DNA of 64,000 bases from Candidula unifasciata (lineage: Eukaryota > Mollusca > Gastropoda > Stylommatophora > Geomitridae): assembly GCA_905116865.2 (NCBI GenBank), contig CAJHNH020004879.1, positions 515,001 to 579,000 on the forward strand, given 5' to 3'. Position numbers and translations under genes: made by a program. The notes below the pieces were generated by a model that ran no database searches, was not told where the DNA came from, and saw nothing but the letters and a program-made list of their open reading frames with translations. Of this stretch, positions 1 through 10,250 are shown piece after piece. Within the stretch, counting starts at the first letter, position 1, and each line of letters begins with the position of its first letter.

Positions 1-90
1 TAGTAAAGAATGCGATGAGAGGACTTGAGGTACATTCTTAGAGGCTTTTGTTAAATAAATACTCACTAGCTTATAAAAGGGCTTTTAATG

Positions 91-385
91 GGGCGTCTGT
101 GGCTTAAGCGTTGCGAGCCTGTCCCGTAATTCCAACATACTGCGATCGAAACCCACTGCTGGCTGCGTAGATTGTTATCATGATATGGGGCTTCGCAGGT
201 CGACCCAGCCTAAAATGGGCACCAGGATGTATGTCCTGCGGAAGTAAAGACGACCGGCGTATTGCTGACCAGATTACCGACCTTGATTACCTAGTGCCGA
301 TTGGTCTGTAATATTATAGGTACTCATCCCATATTCCTGATGCGCCTAAAGGCATGAAAAGGGATCTTTACTTTTTACTTTACTT
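91..385 (+). mobile_element. SINE family A, copy 1 (tRNA-derived)
   Basis: The head carries a pol III A-box-like TGGCTTAAGCG and, about 40 bases later, a degenerate B-box (GCGATCGAAACCC). The body has GGTCGACCCAGCCTAAAATG, then a GTAAAGACGACCGGCG block, then a 3' end CATGAAAAGGGATCTTTACT. The same order of blocks recurs at 19487, 22961, 26050 and 47055. The copy at 47055 has a clear target-site duplication and supports the boundaries used here. SINEs of this type depend on LINE machinery and encode no protein. Confidence 0.75.
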
Positions 386-940
386 ATGTGGCCCTTATGG
401 CGACACAGTTTGACCTATATGGCCTTCAGTTGACCCTCGGTTACACATGCCTGCTGTAAAAGCTCATGAAACAACACACAAGTGTCTACCAGAACCTCAG
501 CCTGCTCGCATGCTCAACTCCAAAATGTCAACACTAGCGACAGCTGGCATGCCAAACTGTCAACTCTAGCCTAAGTCACAATTGTTAGTTTGGCATACAT
601 TTCTAGTGGTGCCGCTAACTGTCGCTATCTGTCATCGTTTGCTGCTGAATCTGGACAAACACACGCCACACACATCGGCTAAGTGTGAGTCTGTCAGTTT
701 GGTCTCATGTTTATATGTCAGTTCATTTTCCAGTTTATCTGTCAGTTTTTCTTCTTATTTTTCAGTTCAGTTTACTATTTACCTGTTAGTTCCGTCTCAT
801 ATCCATCAGTCAGTTCAGTCCCATGTTTATCTGATTAATTTTCCTGTTTTATATGTAGAATTCATTTTCCGGTTTATCTGTCAGAAACGCCTCATTTTTT
901 TAAAAATGCTAGTAAATGTTCCTGTTCGTCAAAGTTTAGT
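386..940. other. No gene seen; weak degenerate repeat
   Basis: AT-rich. Between about 680 and 890, variants of TTTATCTGTCAGTT and CAGTTCATTTTCC recur loosely at about 60-bp spacing, suggesting an old tandem array. A frame of 142 codons from 582 has no recognisable domain and runs into a SINE, so I do not call it a gene. Confidence 0.5.
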
Positions 941-1400
941 CATCTCTTTGTGGGATGCAATTTTTTGTTATTTGAAGCCCTACTCTGGCTCTTGCCAGTC
1001 CGCAATATAGCCCATCAATATTTGTTTGTTTGTTTGTTTGTTTGTTTTAGTGTCCAGAAGCCATGAGTTGTTAACCCTTATGCTCGGTATTATGGATATC
1101 GCAATCTTTCGGCCTTGATTCGATTGTTAATACCGTAAATCTGGATGAAATGGGTATTTTCTGCCTACCCCCGGGAGTGAACCCGGACCACAAGGAGTTC
1201 GTCACCCGTTCACCGCGCAATATGGTTTAGACAACTACGCTAGAGAGCCGGGCAGCCCATCAATAAATAAAGGTCTGATGGCTGACTGCGGTTTCTGGGA
1301 CCTCTCCGCGGGTGATATTCATCCATATGGTGCCACTTTGTGTCATTTGGTGTTTATCGTTTGTTTTATGTTTTGGTGGGTTAAAAAAAGAGAGATAGAG
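941..1400 (+). mobile_element. SINE-like family C element split by a nested SINE
   Basis: Left part 941-1020 has GATGCAATTTTTTGTTATTT followed by GAAGCCCTACTCTGGCT. Right part from 1266 has the family core (TTTCTGGGACCTCT, GGTGATATTCATCC, CACTTTGTGTCA, GTGTTTATCG). The two halves are interrupted by the family D element at 1021-1253, whose insertion duplicated 12 bases of this element. Family C recurs at least nine more times in the window. I do not see good pol III boxes in it, so its class (SINE or MITE) is uncertain. Confidence 0.7.
1021..1253 (-). mobile_element. SINE family D, nested, with 12-bp target-site duplication
   Basis: On the minus strand the element starts with a tRNA-like head (GCCCGGCTCTCTAGCG), has a B-box-like GGGTTCACTCCC, and ends in a (CAAA)n tail, seen on the plus strand as (TTTG)n at 1021-1046. 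The 12-mer AGCCCATCAATA lies at 1009-1020 and again at 1254-1265. It is a perfect target-site duplication and fixes both ends. It sits inside a family C element, so it is the younger of the two. Confidence 0.85.
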
Positions 1401-1499
1401 AGAATGTTTCTGTTTCTCTGCAAGTTCAGCCTCACGTTTGCGCATTCTCTGAAGGGTATTTTAAAGCCCCACCCAGGCTGTAGTTTAAGGCCCTAATAT

Positions 1500-1600
1500 A
1501 AACCTTATAGTTGAACGAAGTTTCTGGGACTTGCGCTTGGGGAACTCTCATCCGAATGGTGGCACTTTATGTCAGCCGGTGTTGTGACTCACTCATGTTT
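1500..1600 (+). mobile_element. Family C fragment
   Basis: Contains GTTTCTGGGACTTGCGC, CTCATCCGAATGGTGGCACT and TTATGTCAGCCGGTGTT, the family C core in order. Truncated at both ends. Confidence 0.6.
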
Positions 1601-1653
1601 ACCCTAAGCGGTGAAGAACTAAAGTGGGGCAAAAATACATTATTGCCGTATTA

Positions 1654-1903
1654 AGGTTAGTTGCGTATCCTTTACAGGACGTTGTAGAACCAACCCTAAC
1701 AGCCCCTGGCTGTTGTGTGGTTTTTCTAGGCAAATTCACCTCCAGTAGTTTGCCATTTCTTTCTGGACGGTCCGCTTTCTTGATACCACTGTCGAAACGA
1801 AACCAATGCGCATGGCCCGAAGCTGGGGTCGAACCCGGCATTCCGGCATTACGAAGCGTTCGCATCGACTTAGCCACAGAGCCGACTATAGCCGTATAGT
1901 TAT
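1654..1903 (-). mobile_element. SINE family B, copy 1
   Basis: Reading the minus strand: head GTCGGCTCTGTGGCTAAGTC (A-box TGGCTAAGTCG), B-box GGTTCGACCCC, then a body with GGTATCAAGAAAGCGGACCG, GGCAAACTACTGGAGG and the 3' end GTCCTGTAAAGGATACGCAA. Complete copies with target-site duplications lie at 11557 and 39384. The flank ATTGCCGTAT at 1640 resembles ATAGCCGTAT at the other end, a likely duplicated target site. Confidence 0.8.
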
Positions 1904-2054
1904 CCATTTCTTTCTGGACGGTCCGCTTTCTTGATACCACTGTCGAAACGAAACCAATGCGCATGGCCCGAAGCTGGGGTCGAACCCGGCATTCCGGCAT
2001 TACGAAGCGTTCGCATCGACTTAGCCACAGAGCCGACTATTGCCATATAGTTAT
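1904..2054 (-). repeat. 151-bp tandem duplication of the SINE B head
   Basis: 1753-1903 and 1904-2054 are almost identical. The second repeats the SINE B tRNA-like head and the flanking GTATAGTTAT. The unit starts inside the SINE and ends in host flank, so this is a segmental tandem duplication after insertion and not a second insertion. Confidence 0.8.
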
Positions 2055-2102
2055 CTTAAAAATTTCCCTGACATACGAATACGAACATTCTAAATGCTAA
2101 AA

Positions 2103-2302
2103 CAGAGTGGTTCTCAGGCTTTCTACTGCCGCGACCCATTTAAAACAGTTCGTCACATCGTGGTGTCCCCTAACCATACAATTTTGTTTGCTGCTACTTC
2201 ATAACCTCAGTTATTTTGTGTTTTCCGATAACCTTTTGTGACCTCAGTGAAAGGGTCGTTCGACCCACAAAGGGGTCGCGACCAGCAGGTTGATAACCGC
2301 TG
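2103..2302 (-). mobile_element. SPIN-like hAT MITE (non-autonomous DNA transposon)
   Basis: About 200 bp with inverted ends: plus-strand CAGAGTGGTTCTCAGG at the left, and CAGCGGTTATCAACCTGC on the minus strand at the right. Internal landmarks on the minus strand, in order, are GGTCGCGACCCCTTTG, GGGTCGAACGACCCTTTCAC, ATCGGAAAACACA, GGTTATGAAGTAGC, GTATGGTTAGGGG and GGGTCGCGGC. This order matches my memory of SPIN ('space invader') hAT MITEs, which moved horizontally between many animals. No transposase is encoded. A clear 8-bp target-site duplication is not visible. Confidence 0.75.
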
Positions 2303-2324
2303 CAATAACAAGATGTTTGCCCAT

Positions 2325-2540
2325 ACGTTTTTGTTTGAATCTGTATGTTGTGTACATGCCGATATGTTTGTGTTTATGTGTCTGTATGTCGTTTACATGC
2401 CGATATCTTTGTGTTTTAGTCTGCATGTTCTCCACGTGTCTATATGTTTGTGTTTAAATCTGTATGTTGTCTACATGCCGATATATTTGTTTTATGTCTC
2501 TGTATATTGTCTACATGCCGATATGTTTGTGTCTGTGTGT
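2325..2540. repeat. Minisatellite, unit about 41 bp, about 5 copies
   Basis: Recurring TCTGTATGTTG, TACATGCCGATATGTTTG and TGTTTATGTGTCTG. The units differ by several percent, so it is an older array. Open frames over it are by-products. Confidence 0.85.
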
Positions 2541-3149
2541 TAACTACCTGTCGAAGTATTGCGGTTATATTAAACTCTGCTTTATAATGAAAATGTCGTT
2601 ATCCTTTGCACTAGGCCTGTAATATTGACTTTGTCTCTTTATAATTTGAGCTTATTCAGAAGGCTCGTTTGCGCGGCATCGAATACAGATTAATAATGAA
2701 CAATAAAAACATAACAATAATGAAACAATGAATATTAGGAACAACTGAATGTTGAAATATTGTTTCCTGTTTTAAGCTACATTATACAAACAGCACTCAA
2801 CGTTTTTTCACCTTTCGTTCTTTACTTTTCGATGCTGAAGAAACAGCGTTTGTTTGTCCTAACTGGAAGGGTAGACACAACGCGGCCCATGTTATTTCTA
2901 CTGACCAGATGACAGGAAGTGTCTCAGTTCCATTGTTGTTGTTTTTTTCTATGGCGCGCACACAGCATGACTGGTAATTAATCTTTCTATGAACTGTAGG
3001 ACCAAAATAATTATACTCAGGGCCTTGAATTTATGAATTAATTTATGATATAGGAATTATAAATACAAATGCCCACTCACTGAACGTCGGCTTTCAAAAT
3101 AAAAGGGACAGCACTCTGAAACAAAAGTTAAAACAGAAGTTGTCTGGAG
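2541..3149. other. No gene or known element seen
   Basis: AT-rich sequence without long frames, pol III boxes or tandem repeats that I can recognise. Confidence 0.4.
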
Positions 3150-3548
3150 GAAGTTTGAAGTTTGAACAATAAATCAACATTATGACACACAGGTAGTAAC
3201 CCGTAAGTGCTCCGTTCTTCTTCTAACTGAAGTCTGAGTCCGAAGAAGCTCAGCACAGTGCACAGGCTCTGTAGCACCGGCGAGGACCCTGAAATACTTT
3301 TGATAAACTTTTAACTCAAAATTTTGCCCGTGCAGCGCCGTTAGGCTACTCTTTTGGATTTCGAACTGCCGAAGCATCTTTTAAACGCGCACAAAAATGC
3401 ACAAGGGTCGTCCGATATCACTACCCAGAGACCAGAGGGAATTACTAAAAGTCAAAGTTCATGTGAAAAAAATGCAAGCCCTTACCTAGGATTGAACCTT
3501 GAACCTCTATCACTCGAGGCGGACGCCATGCCTCAAGACCACGTAGCC
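3150..3548 (-). mobile_element. SINE family E, copy 1
   Basis: On the minus strand: tRNA-like head with GAGGTTCAAGGTTCAATCCT as B-box region, body with AGTAATTCCCTCTGG, the CACAGGGT/CGGTGCTACAGAGCC block, and a tail motif ATGTTGATTTATTGTTCAAA. Copies at 3654, 22254 and 32385 show the same order. Translating the minus strand gives the SINE-derived peptide FELKVYQKYFRVLAGA, which recurs in each copy and is not a gene. A poly(C) tract follows the head. Confidence 0.8.
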
Positions 3549-3653
3549 CCCCCCCCCCCCCCGCCCCCTCCCAAGTCCGAAGAAAAACATCTTTGTTTTG
3601 TTTTTGTTTTTGCAAACAATAAGATAATATTTAGGATCATACCAGTTGAGCGC

Positions 3654-4030
3654 TGAGGTTTTAAGGTTTGAGGTTTAAACAACGGATCAACATCATGGCA
3701 CAAGAGTAGCAACCCATATGTGTTCAGTTCTACTTCTAACCCAAGCCTGAGTCCAAAGAATCTCTGCGCAGTGCACGAACTCCGTAGCACCGGCGAGGAT
3801 CCTAAAATATTTTAGGTAGATTTTCAACTCAAAATTTAGTCCGGGCAGCGCCGTTAGGTTAATCTTTTTTGATTTCCAACTGCCAGTTTTATTTTTTCCG
3901 TGCGCAACAATACACACGGGCGAATTACTAGAGGCCCAAGTGAAAAAATCCTAGCCTTCACAGCAGCCTGAACCCTGCACCTCTAGCACTGCAGGTGGAC
4001 GCCATGCCCTGAGACCATTCAGCCCCGTAA
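3654..4030 (-). mobile_element. SINE family E, copy 2
   Basis: Same landmarks as the copy just upstream and the same orientation (GGATCAACATCATGGCAC, CACCGGCGAGGATCCT, AATTTAGTCCGGGCAGCGCC). Peptide trace FELKIYLKYFRILAGAT. Confidence 0.8.
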
Positions 4031-4236
4031 GCTGAGCTTCGAAAGTGAAGTAAACACATCTCAGTAATTCAAGAGGTGAGGAAAAGACGCTAGGGCTGGA
4101 TAAAACAGACACTGAGCAACCCTGATAATGTACACTTGGTTAATGTACAAGGTTAAAGTAAACATACGGAAAACACACACACACAAGCGCGCGCGCACAA
4201 ATACACACTGACACACACACACAAATGCACGCATTA

Positions 4237-4269
<33 letters not shown>

Positions 4270-4489
4270 AGCAGAAAAGATCTGGAGACATGTGAATCTG
4301 TTGCGGAGGACAAGGGGATCTTAACGAGAGGGTGAGATAAAGGTTCGACAATTTCGTTCAAGTTTGTTCAGGGTCTTTGCTCGACGGGGTAACTGTGGGA
4401 TAAAGACAATTCTTACATTACTGTAGATACATGTTTAGATGGATGATTAATATACAAGCTCGATCCGAGACAAGGCTAGAAAGGATATT
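4031..4489. repeat. CA-rich microsatellite at 4176-4265 in otherwise unassigned sequence
   Basis: Runs of CACACA broken by GCGCGC and AAATG at 4176-4265. The rest (4031-4175, 4266-4489) shows nothing I recognise. Confidence 0.8.
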
Positions 4490-4780
4490 ATCAGACCATG
4501 GGAACAAAATCATGCAGCGATTTCACTGAGAAGCAAAAGATCAAATGGTTCTGTCATCTAGTAAGATTGCAGCCAGGATAACCGCAGGCGCTACAAATGA
4601 ACAGATCTGAAGTGAAAGCAAGAGGTCGCCCTGGGAGGAAATGGACTGATGATATTAAAGAGCTTCTTCATCGATACAGAATGACAAAAGTCATTGCAGT
4701 CCATCAAGCAATGTATAGTAAACTGTTCCTCCCCCACGCCGCTTAACGGCAGAAAAAGAAATGGATGATACGATGATGAC
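4490..4780 (+). mobile_element. LINE (non-LTR retrotransposon) ORF2 C-terminal remnant
   Basis: Translation gives a broken tail typical of non-LTR polyproteins: SDFTEKQKIKWFCHLVR, a stop, then RGRPGRKWTDDIKELLHRYR, MTKVIAVHQAMYSKLF and a stop near 4745. The G-H-L-V-R and RGRPxxxWTDDI motifs are characteristic of the region after the reverse transcriptase domain. It is 5'-truncated and has an in-frame stop. Confidence 0.8.
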
Positions 4781-5364
4781 AACTCAAATCATTATGTTTA
4801 CCACCGCATAAGCATACGATGCACAATTTTGCACAGGCTAAAGATAGAAATGACAAATTAATCATGAATTCGTCGCTAGACACTGCGGTAAACATAATTG
4901 TTTGTTCACAGATAAACATATCTTTGACACTGCTAACCTCATCAGTGTCGCCGACTAACGAACCTCTAAAAAGATGTGAAAACACTTTGTACGCAGAATG
5001 TCATTTGTGTTGCATTATATTTCGTGCGCAGAATCTAATAAATGGTACATTATATTATGCTGCTATGGATACGCTGAAATATTTATTGTCAGGGGGATAC
5101 AGCTTTGAAAAAAAAAATAATTATACGTTTATCGCACCATTTTCAATGATTGTAGTCTTTTTAAATGTTATTTATTATAAAAATCTACTTATATTTAATT
5201 ATTATTTTTACTTAACAGATTTTCCATTAGTAACAAAAGCTAAAAACATTTTTACTTGAGTCGGATATATGGTAGACTCAAGTTGTTATATATAGACTAA
5301 TTGCAATCGAGAAGTTAGATGATCAGCTTTGTGCAAGCGCCCTCTAGTAAGTTTATATGTGGCC
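4781..5364. other. AT-rich stretch with an unassigned 146-codon frame
   Basis: A frame at 4819-5259 on the plus strand encodes a hydrophobic, Asn/Tyr/Phe-rich peptide with no motif I know. Its composition simply follows the AT-rich DNA. I do not regard it as a gene. Confidence 0.4.
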
Positions 5365-5550
5365 GCCCCGTTGTGGGGCGCAGTTTGTCCTTTTTTTGAA
5401 GCCCTACCCTGGCTTTTGTCCAAAGCCGCAATATCGCCTGAAGGCTGAACATGGTTTCTGGAACCTGCCCAATGGTGATCCTCATCCGCATGGTAGCACT
5501 TTGCGTCACCGGGTGTTTATCGCTCTATTTGATGTCCTAGTGGGGTAACA
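5365..5550 (+). mobile_element. Family C copy
   Basis: Nearly full length: TTGTGGGGCGCAGTTTGTCC, GAAGCCCTACCCTGGCTTTT, TGGTGATCCTCATCCGCATG, CACTTTGCGTCACCGGGTG, TCCTAGTGGGGTAACATTTA and a TTACTTACTTAC tail. Confidence 0.8.
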
Positions 5551-5579
5551 TTTACTTACTTACTAGCGCCCTCTACAAT

Positions 5580-5775
5580 AATCCGGTGTCCCAATAAGGG
5601 GCGCAATTTTTTCGTTATTTTAAAGACCCACTCCGGCTGTACTCGGGAGCCATACTAGAACCTAACGGTTCAACGGGGTTTCTGAGACTTCCCCCCGGGT
5701 GATCCTCATCCGCAAGGTATCACTTTGTGTCACAGGGTGTTTATCGCTGGTGGATATTCTGTTTGGGTGTGATTC
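5580..5775 (+). mobile_element. Family C copy
   Basis: Second adjacent copy in the same orientation (AGGGGCGCAATTTTTTCG, GTGATCCTCATCCGCAAGG, GTGTCACAGGGTGTTTATCG), more diverged near its 3' end. Confidence 0.75.
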
Positions 5776-5860
5776 TCATTATTTCATTCAGCCGCCTTTA
5801 CAGATCCCAAAATTTAATGCTATGCCTTTTAAGATATACTAATTAGTTAGATTTAAAATC

Positions 5861-6115
5861 CTCTTCTTCTTCTTCTTCTTCTTCTTCTTCTTCTTCTTCT
5901 TCTTCTTCTTCTTCTTCTTCTTCTTCTTCTTTTTCTACGGCATTCTCAGCCTTTGGGGTTCATTGCTGCAGATATCACTCACACCCAATAATCTCATTCA
6001 ACGTTCGCTTTCCAGTAGTGATTTCAAGTGTATCTAGGTCTTATAGGATAGTATCTCTCCACTGTCTTCTTGGTCTGCGTTGTTTTTGGTCTGCCTCGTT
6101 GTCTACGGCTACACA
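5861..6115 (-). mobile_element. LINE 3' end with (GAA)n tail
   Basis: On the minus strand: peptide trace from a non-LTR C-terminus (GRPKTTQTKKTVERYYP-like with basic residues), then TATCTGCAGCAATGAACCCC and AAAGGCTGAGAATGCC, ending in a long (GAA)n tract that appears as (CTT)n at 5861-5933. The same 3' end with GCAATGAACCTCAAGGGCT is at 21600-21955 and 53600-53930. The microsatellite probably grew from the element's own 3' tail. Confidence 0.75.
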
Positions 6116-6639
6116 ACTCTTTTGTGTTCACAGCTTTTGCCTTCTTCTCATCCATCATTCTCTCAGTATGTCCAGGGTATTTTAAACTATTATGCCTCGG
6201 GATGTCAGTGTCAATATTAATTTGCTTAAATTATGAAGTTTTTCGTTACTTCCCACTCTCCATTCCCCGCTAATAAAACAAGACTATCTCTTTTATATTT
6301 CACACAAAAAAACAAAACAAAAATTATTAGCTCTCAGCAATAAAAAAAAGTCACAGATAGTGAAAGCATGAAGAAGACACCTGTACAAATGGGACGATGA
6401 CATCATTAGGTTGACCCATAGTAGTTTGTGTGTACGATCAGGGGAAGAAACAGAGTGCCTTATGACTGCGGAGACGATGCATGATGTTATGTGACCATAA
6501 TGTTATTTTCAGTATTTAAAAGAATGTTTCAGCCACTGTATGCCCAGAATGGAGCTAGGCAGGTACAAGAGTTGCACACACACAAAAACTAGCCAGTCCA
6601 AGGTCTAGTTTTGCAGTCTGTCAGCAGTCCCACAATGTC
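6116..6639. other. No gene seen
   Basis: Unassigned AT-rich sequence leading into the 45-bp minisatellite. No motif recognised. Confidence 0.4.
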
Positions 6640-8985
6640 AGCAGTTTTCTCCTGTCTGAGAAACTCTCAATTCCTCCATCCGCCGAGTGTGGAGTCTTTG
6701 TTGATGACTGGCAACTGTCCACATTGTCAGCAACTCTCTCTAGCTCTGGAAAACTCTCAGTTCTACCATAGTCAGTAACTCTCTTCAGCTCTGGAAAACT
6801 CTCAATTCTACCATTGTCAGCAAATCTCTTCACCTCTGAAAAACTCTCAATTCTACCATTGTCAGCAACTCTCACCTCTGAAAAACTCTCAATTCTACCA
6901 TTGTCAGCAACTCTCTTCACCCCTGAAAAACTCTCAATTCTACCATTGTCAGCAACTCTCTCTATCTCTGGAAAACATTCAATTCTACCATTGGCAGCAA
7001 CTCTCTTCACCTCTGAAAAACTCTCAGTTCTACCATTGTTAGCAACTCTCTTCACCTCTGAAAAACTCTCAATTCTACCATTGTCAGCAACTCACTTCAC
7101 CTTTGAAAAGCTCTCAATTCTACCATTGTCAGCAACTCTCTTCACCTCTGAAAAACTCTCAATTCCGCCATTGTCAGCAACTCTCTTCACCTCTGAAAAA
7201 CTCTCAATTCCGCCATTGTCAGCAACTCTCTCTAGCTCTGGAAAACTCTCAATTCTACCATTGTCAGCAACTCTCTCTAGCTCTGGAAAACATTCAATTC
7301 TACCATTGTCAGCAACTCTCTTCAGCTCTGGAAATCTCTTAATTCTACCAATATTAACAACTCTCTCTAGCTCTGGAAAACTCTCAATTCCGACATTGTC
7401 AGCAACTATCATTAGCTCTAGAAAACACACAATTCCGACCATTGTCAGCAACTCTCTCCAGCGCTAGAAAACTCTCAATTCCACCATTGTCAGCAACTCT
7501 CTCTAGCTCTGGAAAACTCTTAATTTCACCATTGTCAGCAACTCTCTCTAGCTCTGGAAAACTCTAAATTCCACAATGGCAGCAACTCTCTCTCTCTCTA
7601 GCTCTAGAAAACTCTCAATTCCGCCATTGTCTGCAACTCTCTCTAGCTCTGGAAAACTCTCAATTCCGCCATTGTCAGCAACTCTCTCTAGCTCTGGAAA
7701 ACTCTCAATTCCGACATTCTCAGCAACTCTTTCTAGCTCTGGAAAACTCTCAGTTCCGCCATTGTCAGCAACTCTCTCTAGCTCTGGAAAACTCTAAATT
7801 CCGCCATTGTCAGCAACTCTCTCCAGCGCTAGAAAACTCTCAATTCCGCCATTGTCAGCAACTCTCTCCAGCGCTAGAAAACTCTCAGTTCCACCATTGT
7901 CAGCAACTCTCTCCAGCTCTGGAAAACTCTCAGTTCCACCATTGTCAGCAACTCTCTCCAGCTCTGGAAAACTCTAAATTCCGCCATTGTCAGCAACTCT
8001 CTCCAGCTCTGGAAAACTCACAAATCTACCATTGTCAGCAACTCTCTTCAGCTCTTTAAAACTCCCAGTTCTACCATTGTCAGCAACTCTCTTCAGCCTT
8101 GGAAAACTCTCAATTCCGCCATTGTCTGCAACTCTTTCTAGCTCTGGAAAACTCTCAATTCCGCCATTGCCAGCAACTCTCTATAGCTCTGGAAAACTCT
8201 CAATTCCACCATTGTCAGCAATTCTCTCTAGCTCTGGAAAACTCTCAATTCCGCCATTGTCAGCAACTCTCTCCAGCGCTAGAAAACTCTCAATTACGCC
8301 ATTGTTAGCAACTCTCTCCAGCGCTAGAAAACTCTCAATTCTGCTATTGTCAGCACCTCTCTCTAGCGCTAGAAAACTCTCAATTCCACCATTGTCAGCA
8401 ACTCTCTCCAGTGCTAGAAAACTCTTAATTCCACCATTGTCAGCAACTCTCTTCAGCGCTAAAAAACTCTCAATTCCGCCATTGTCAGCAACTCTCTCTA
8501 GCTCTGGAAATATCTCAGTTTCGCTATTGTCAGCAACTCTCTCCAGCTCTGGAAAACTCTCAATTCAACCATTGTCAGCAACTCTCTCTAGCTCTGGCAA
8601 ACTCTCAATTCTACCATTGTCAGCAACTCTCTTCAGCTCTGGAAAACTCTCAATTCTACCAATATCAAAAACTATCTCTAGCTCTGGAAAACTCTCAATT
8701 CTACCGTTGTCAGCAACTCTCTTCAGCTCTGGAAAACTCTCAATTCCACTATTGTCAGCAACTCTCTCCAGCTCTTGAAAACTCTTAATTCTACTATTGT
8801 CAGCAACTCTCTCCAGCTCTTGAAAACTCTTAATTCTACCATTGTCAGCAACTCTCTCCAGCTCTGAAAAACTCTCAATTCTACTATTGTCAGCAACTCT
8901 CTTCAGCTCTGGAAAACTCTCAATTCCACCATTGTCAGCAACTCTCTTCAACTTTGGAAAACTCTCAATTCCGCCATCCTTTTTC
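6640..8985. repeat. 45-bp minisatellite, about 50 copies
   Basis: Units share GGAAAACTCTCAATTC, CCATTGTCAGCAACTCTC and a variable TCTAGCTCT / CCAGCGCT / TTCACCTCT linker. Because 45 is divisible by 3, several frames stay open on both strands (plus-strand peptide SSGKLSIPPLSATLS, minus-strand ADNGRIESFPELERV). The frames are broken by scattered stops and indels and have no start context, so this is a non-coding array and not a repeat protein. Sub-blocks of units with AGCGCTAGAAAA (about 7800-8470) suggest local amplification. Confidence 0.92.
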
Positions 8986-9420
8986 TGCGTGTGGAGTCGT
9001 TGTTGTTGATCATCAACTGTCCTACATTGTCAGCAATTGTGTCAAGCTTTGGAAAGCTCGCAGCTCCCCTATTCTGTTTCCGTATGTAGAGTCCTTGTTG
9101 ATGACTTTCAACAGTCCAACAATGTCAGCAATTTTCTCCAACTCTCAATCCGCCATTTTGTTCTATTTCATCACGTGGATTCTGAGCTATTTCAACAACG
9201 TCTGGTTTCTTTCCCTTGAGATTTTTAGTCTAATCTTTATCAAAGTTGACCTTCATTACAGACTTTCCAAGTTGAACACATTATGGCTTGGCTGGTCCTA
9301 TACATTTCAATGACTGCCATTTTGCCTCATCAGGGGGACAAAATCTTTTATTATCAGCCATTGAATAATGACACCAGGGGACCCTTTTTCAAATATTTAC
9401 TTCCCATAAAATACATTGTG
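8986..9420. other. Decayed flank of the minisatellite, then unassigned
   Basis: 9000-9175 still shows distant unit pieces (ACATTGTCAGCAATTGTG, CAATGTCAGCAATTTTC). Beyond that nothing is recognised. Confidence 0.5.
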
Positions 9421-9517
9421 TCGATCTGGTGATCCTCATCCGCATGGTGGCACTTTGTGTCAGCGGGTGTTTATCGCTTTGTGTGATGTCCTGGTGGGGT
9501 AAATTTTACTTACTTAC
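9421..9517 (+). mobile_element. Family C 3' fragment
   Basis: GGTGATCCTCATCCGCATGG, GGCACTTTGTGTCAGCGGGT, TGTCCTGGTGGGGTAAATTT and a TTACTTACTTAC tail; 5'-truncated. Confidence 0.8.
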
Positions 9518-9904
9518 ACAATGTATCTGCTCTAAACTACGATACTGATTAGACACTGAACATAACTATGTTTGATTGATCTTGCATCTGAATTGGTGTA
9601 TGGGATAGGAGATAACGGTCATTTGTAAAATCAAGATCCTCAGACATTCTGAAGGGTCCATTAGGTCCACACTGGTGGTAGCTGTTGTTGCCTTCATAAT
9701 CCAGTATTTTTCAGTACAACAAAAGACATCCCTCTTGCTAATCTCCCCCCCCCCCCCCCCCCCCCTTTTCCCCCTTTCCTCTTTTTTTTTTTTAAATGCA
9801 CCTGTCGGTTTTTTCCACATGAAGAACTCAAAATTTAATATTTTCATTTTTCGCCTTTACTAACCAGAACCTGTTTTACTGGTTGTCTTTATAATTAATT
9901 TCTA
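9518..9904. other. No gene; poly(C)/poly(T) tract
   Basis: A poly(C) run at about 9746-9765 followed by T-rich sequence. Nothing else recognised. Confidence 0.5.
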
Positions 9905-10250
9905 TCCAGAGATTTCTTTAGATTTCTTGTCTGTTTTGGCATCTTTATTGGGTTTTTGTCTCTCCAGACATCGTCACTGGGCTTATTGTCTGTCTGGACA
10001 TCTTTATTATACTTCTTGTTTGCCAGACAACTTCATTTTTATTTGGCTTTTCCTCCCAGACATCTTCGTTAGTCTTCCTGTCTGCCCAGACATCTTCATT
10101 TTCCATATACATCTTTATAAGCCTTCTTGTCTTCATTTTCTTTAGGTTTTTCTTTTTCCACCTAGACATCTTCATAAGGCTTTTTCCCCTCAGATATCTT
10201 CATTGGGCGTCTTGTCAGTCCAACAATTTTCTTTAGGTTTCTTGTCTGCC
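9905..10250. repeat. Degenerate minisatellite, unit about 36 bp
   Basis: Variants of CCAGACATCTTCATT and CTTCTTGTCTG recur about nine times with many indels. Confidence 0.65.

Noticed and set aside
3180..3377. Short minus-strand frame containing FELKVYQKYFRVLAGATEPV
   Set aside because: The same peptide recurs in every family E SINE copy (3693, 22450, 32460); it is SINE body, not a gene.
4819..5259. 146-codon plus-strand frame as a novel small membrane protein
   Set aside because: Composition follows the AT-rich DNA, there is no recognised domain or splice context, and it follows LINE debris.
7987..8778. 263-codon plus-strand frame as a repeat protein gene
   Set aside because: Part of a 45-bp minisatellite whose other blocks have stops and indels in the same frame; no start context, splice sites or flanking coding sequence.
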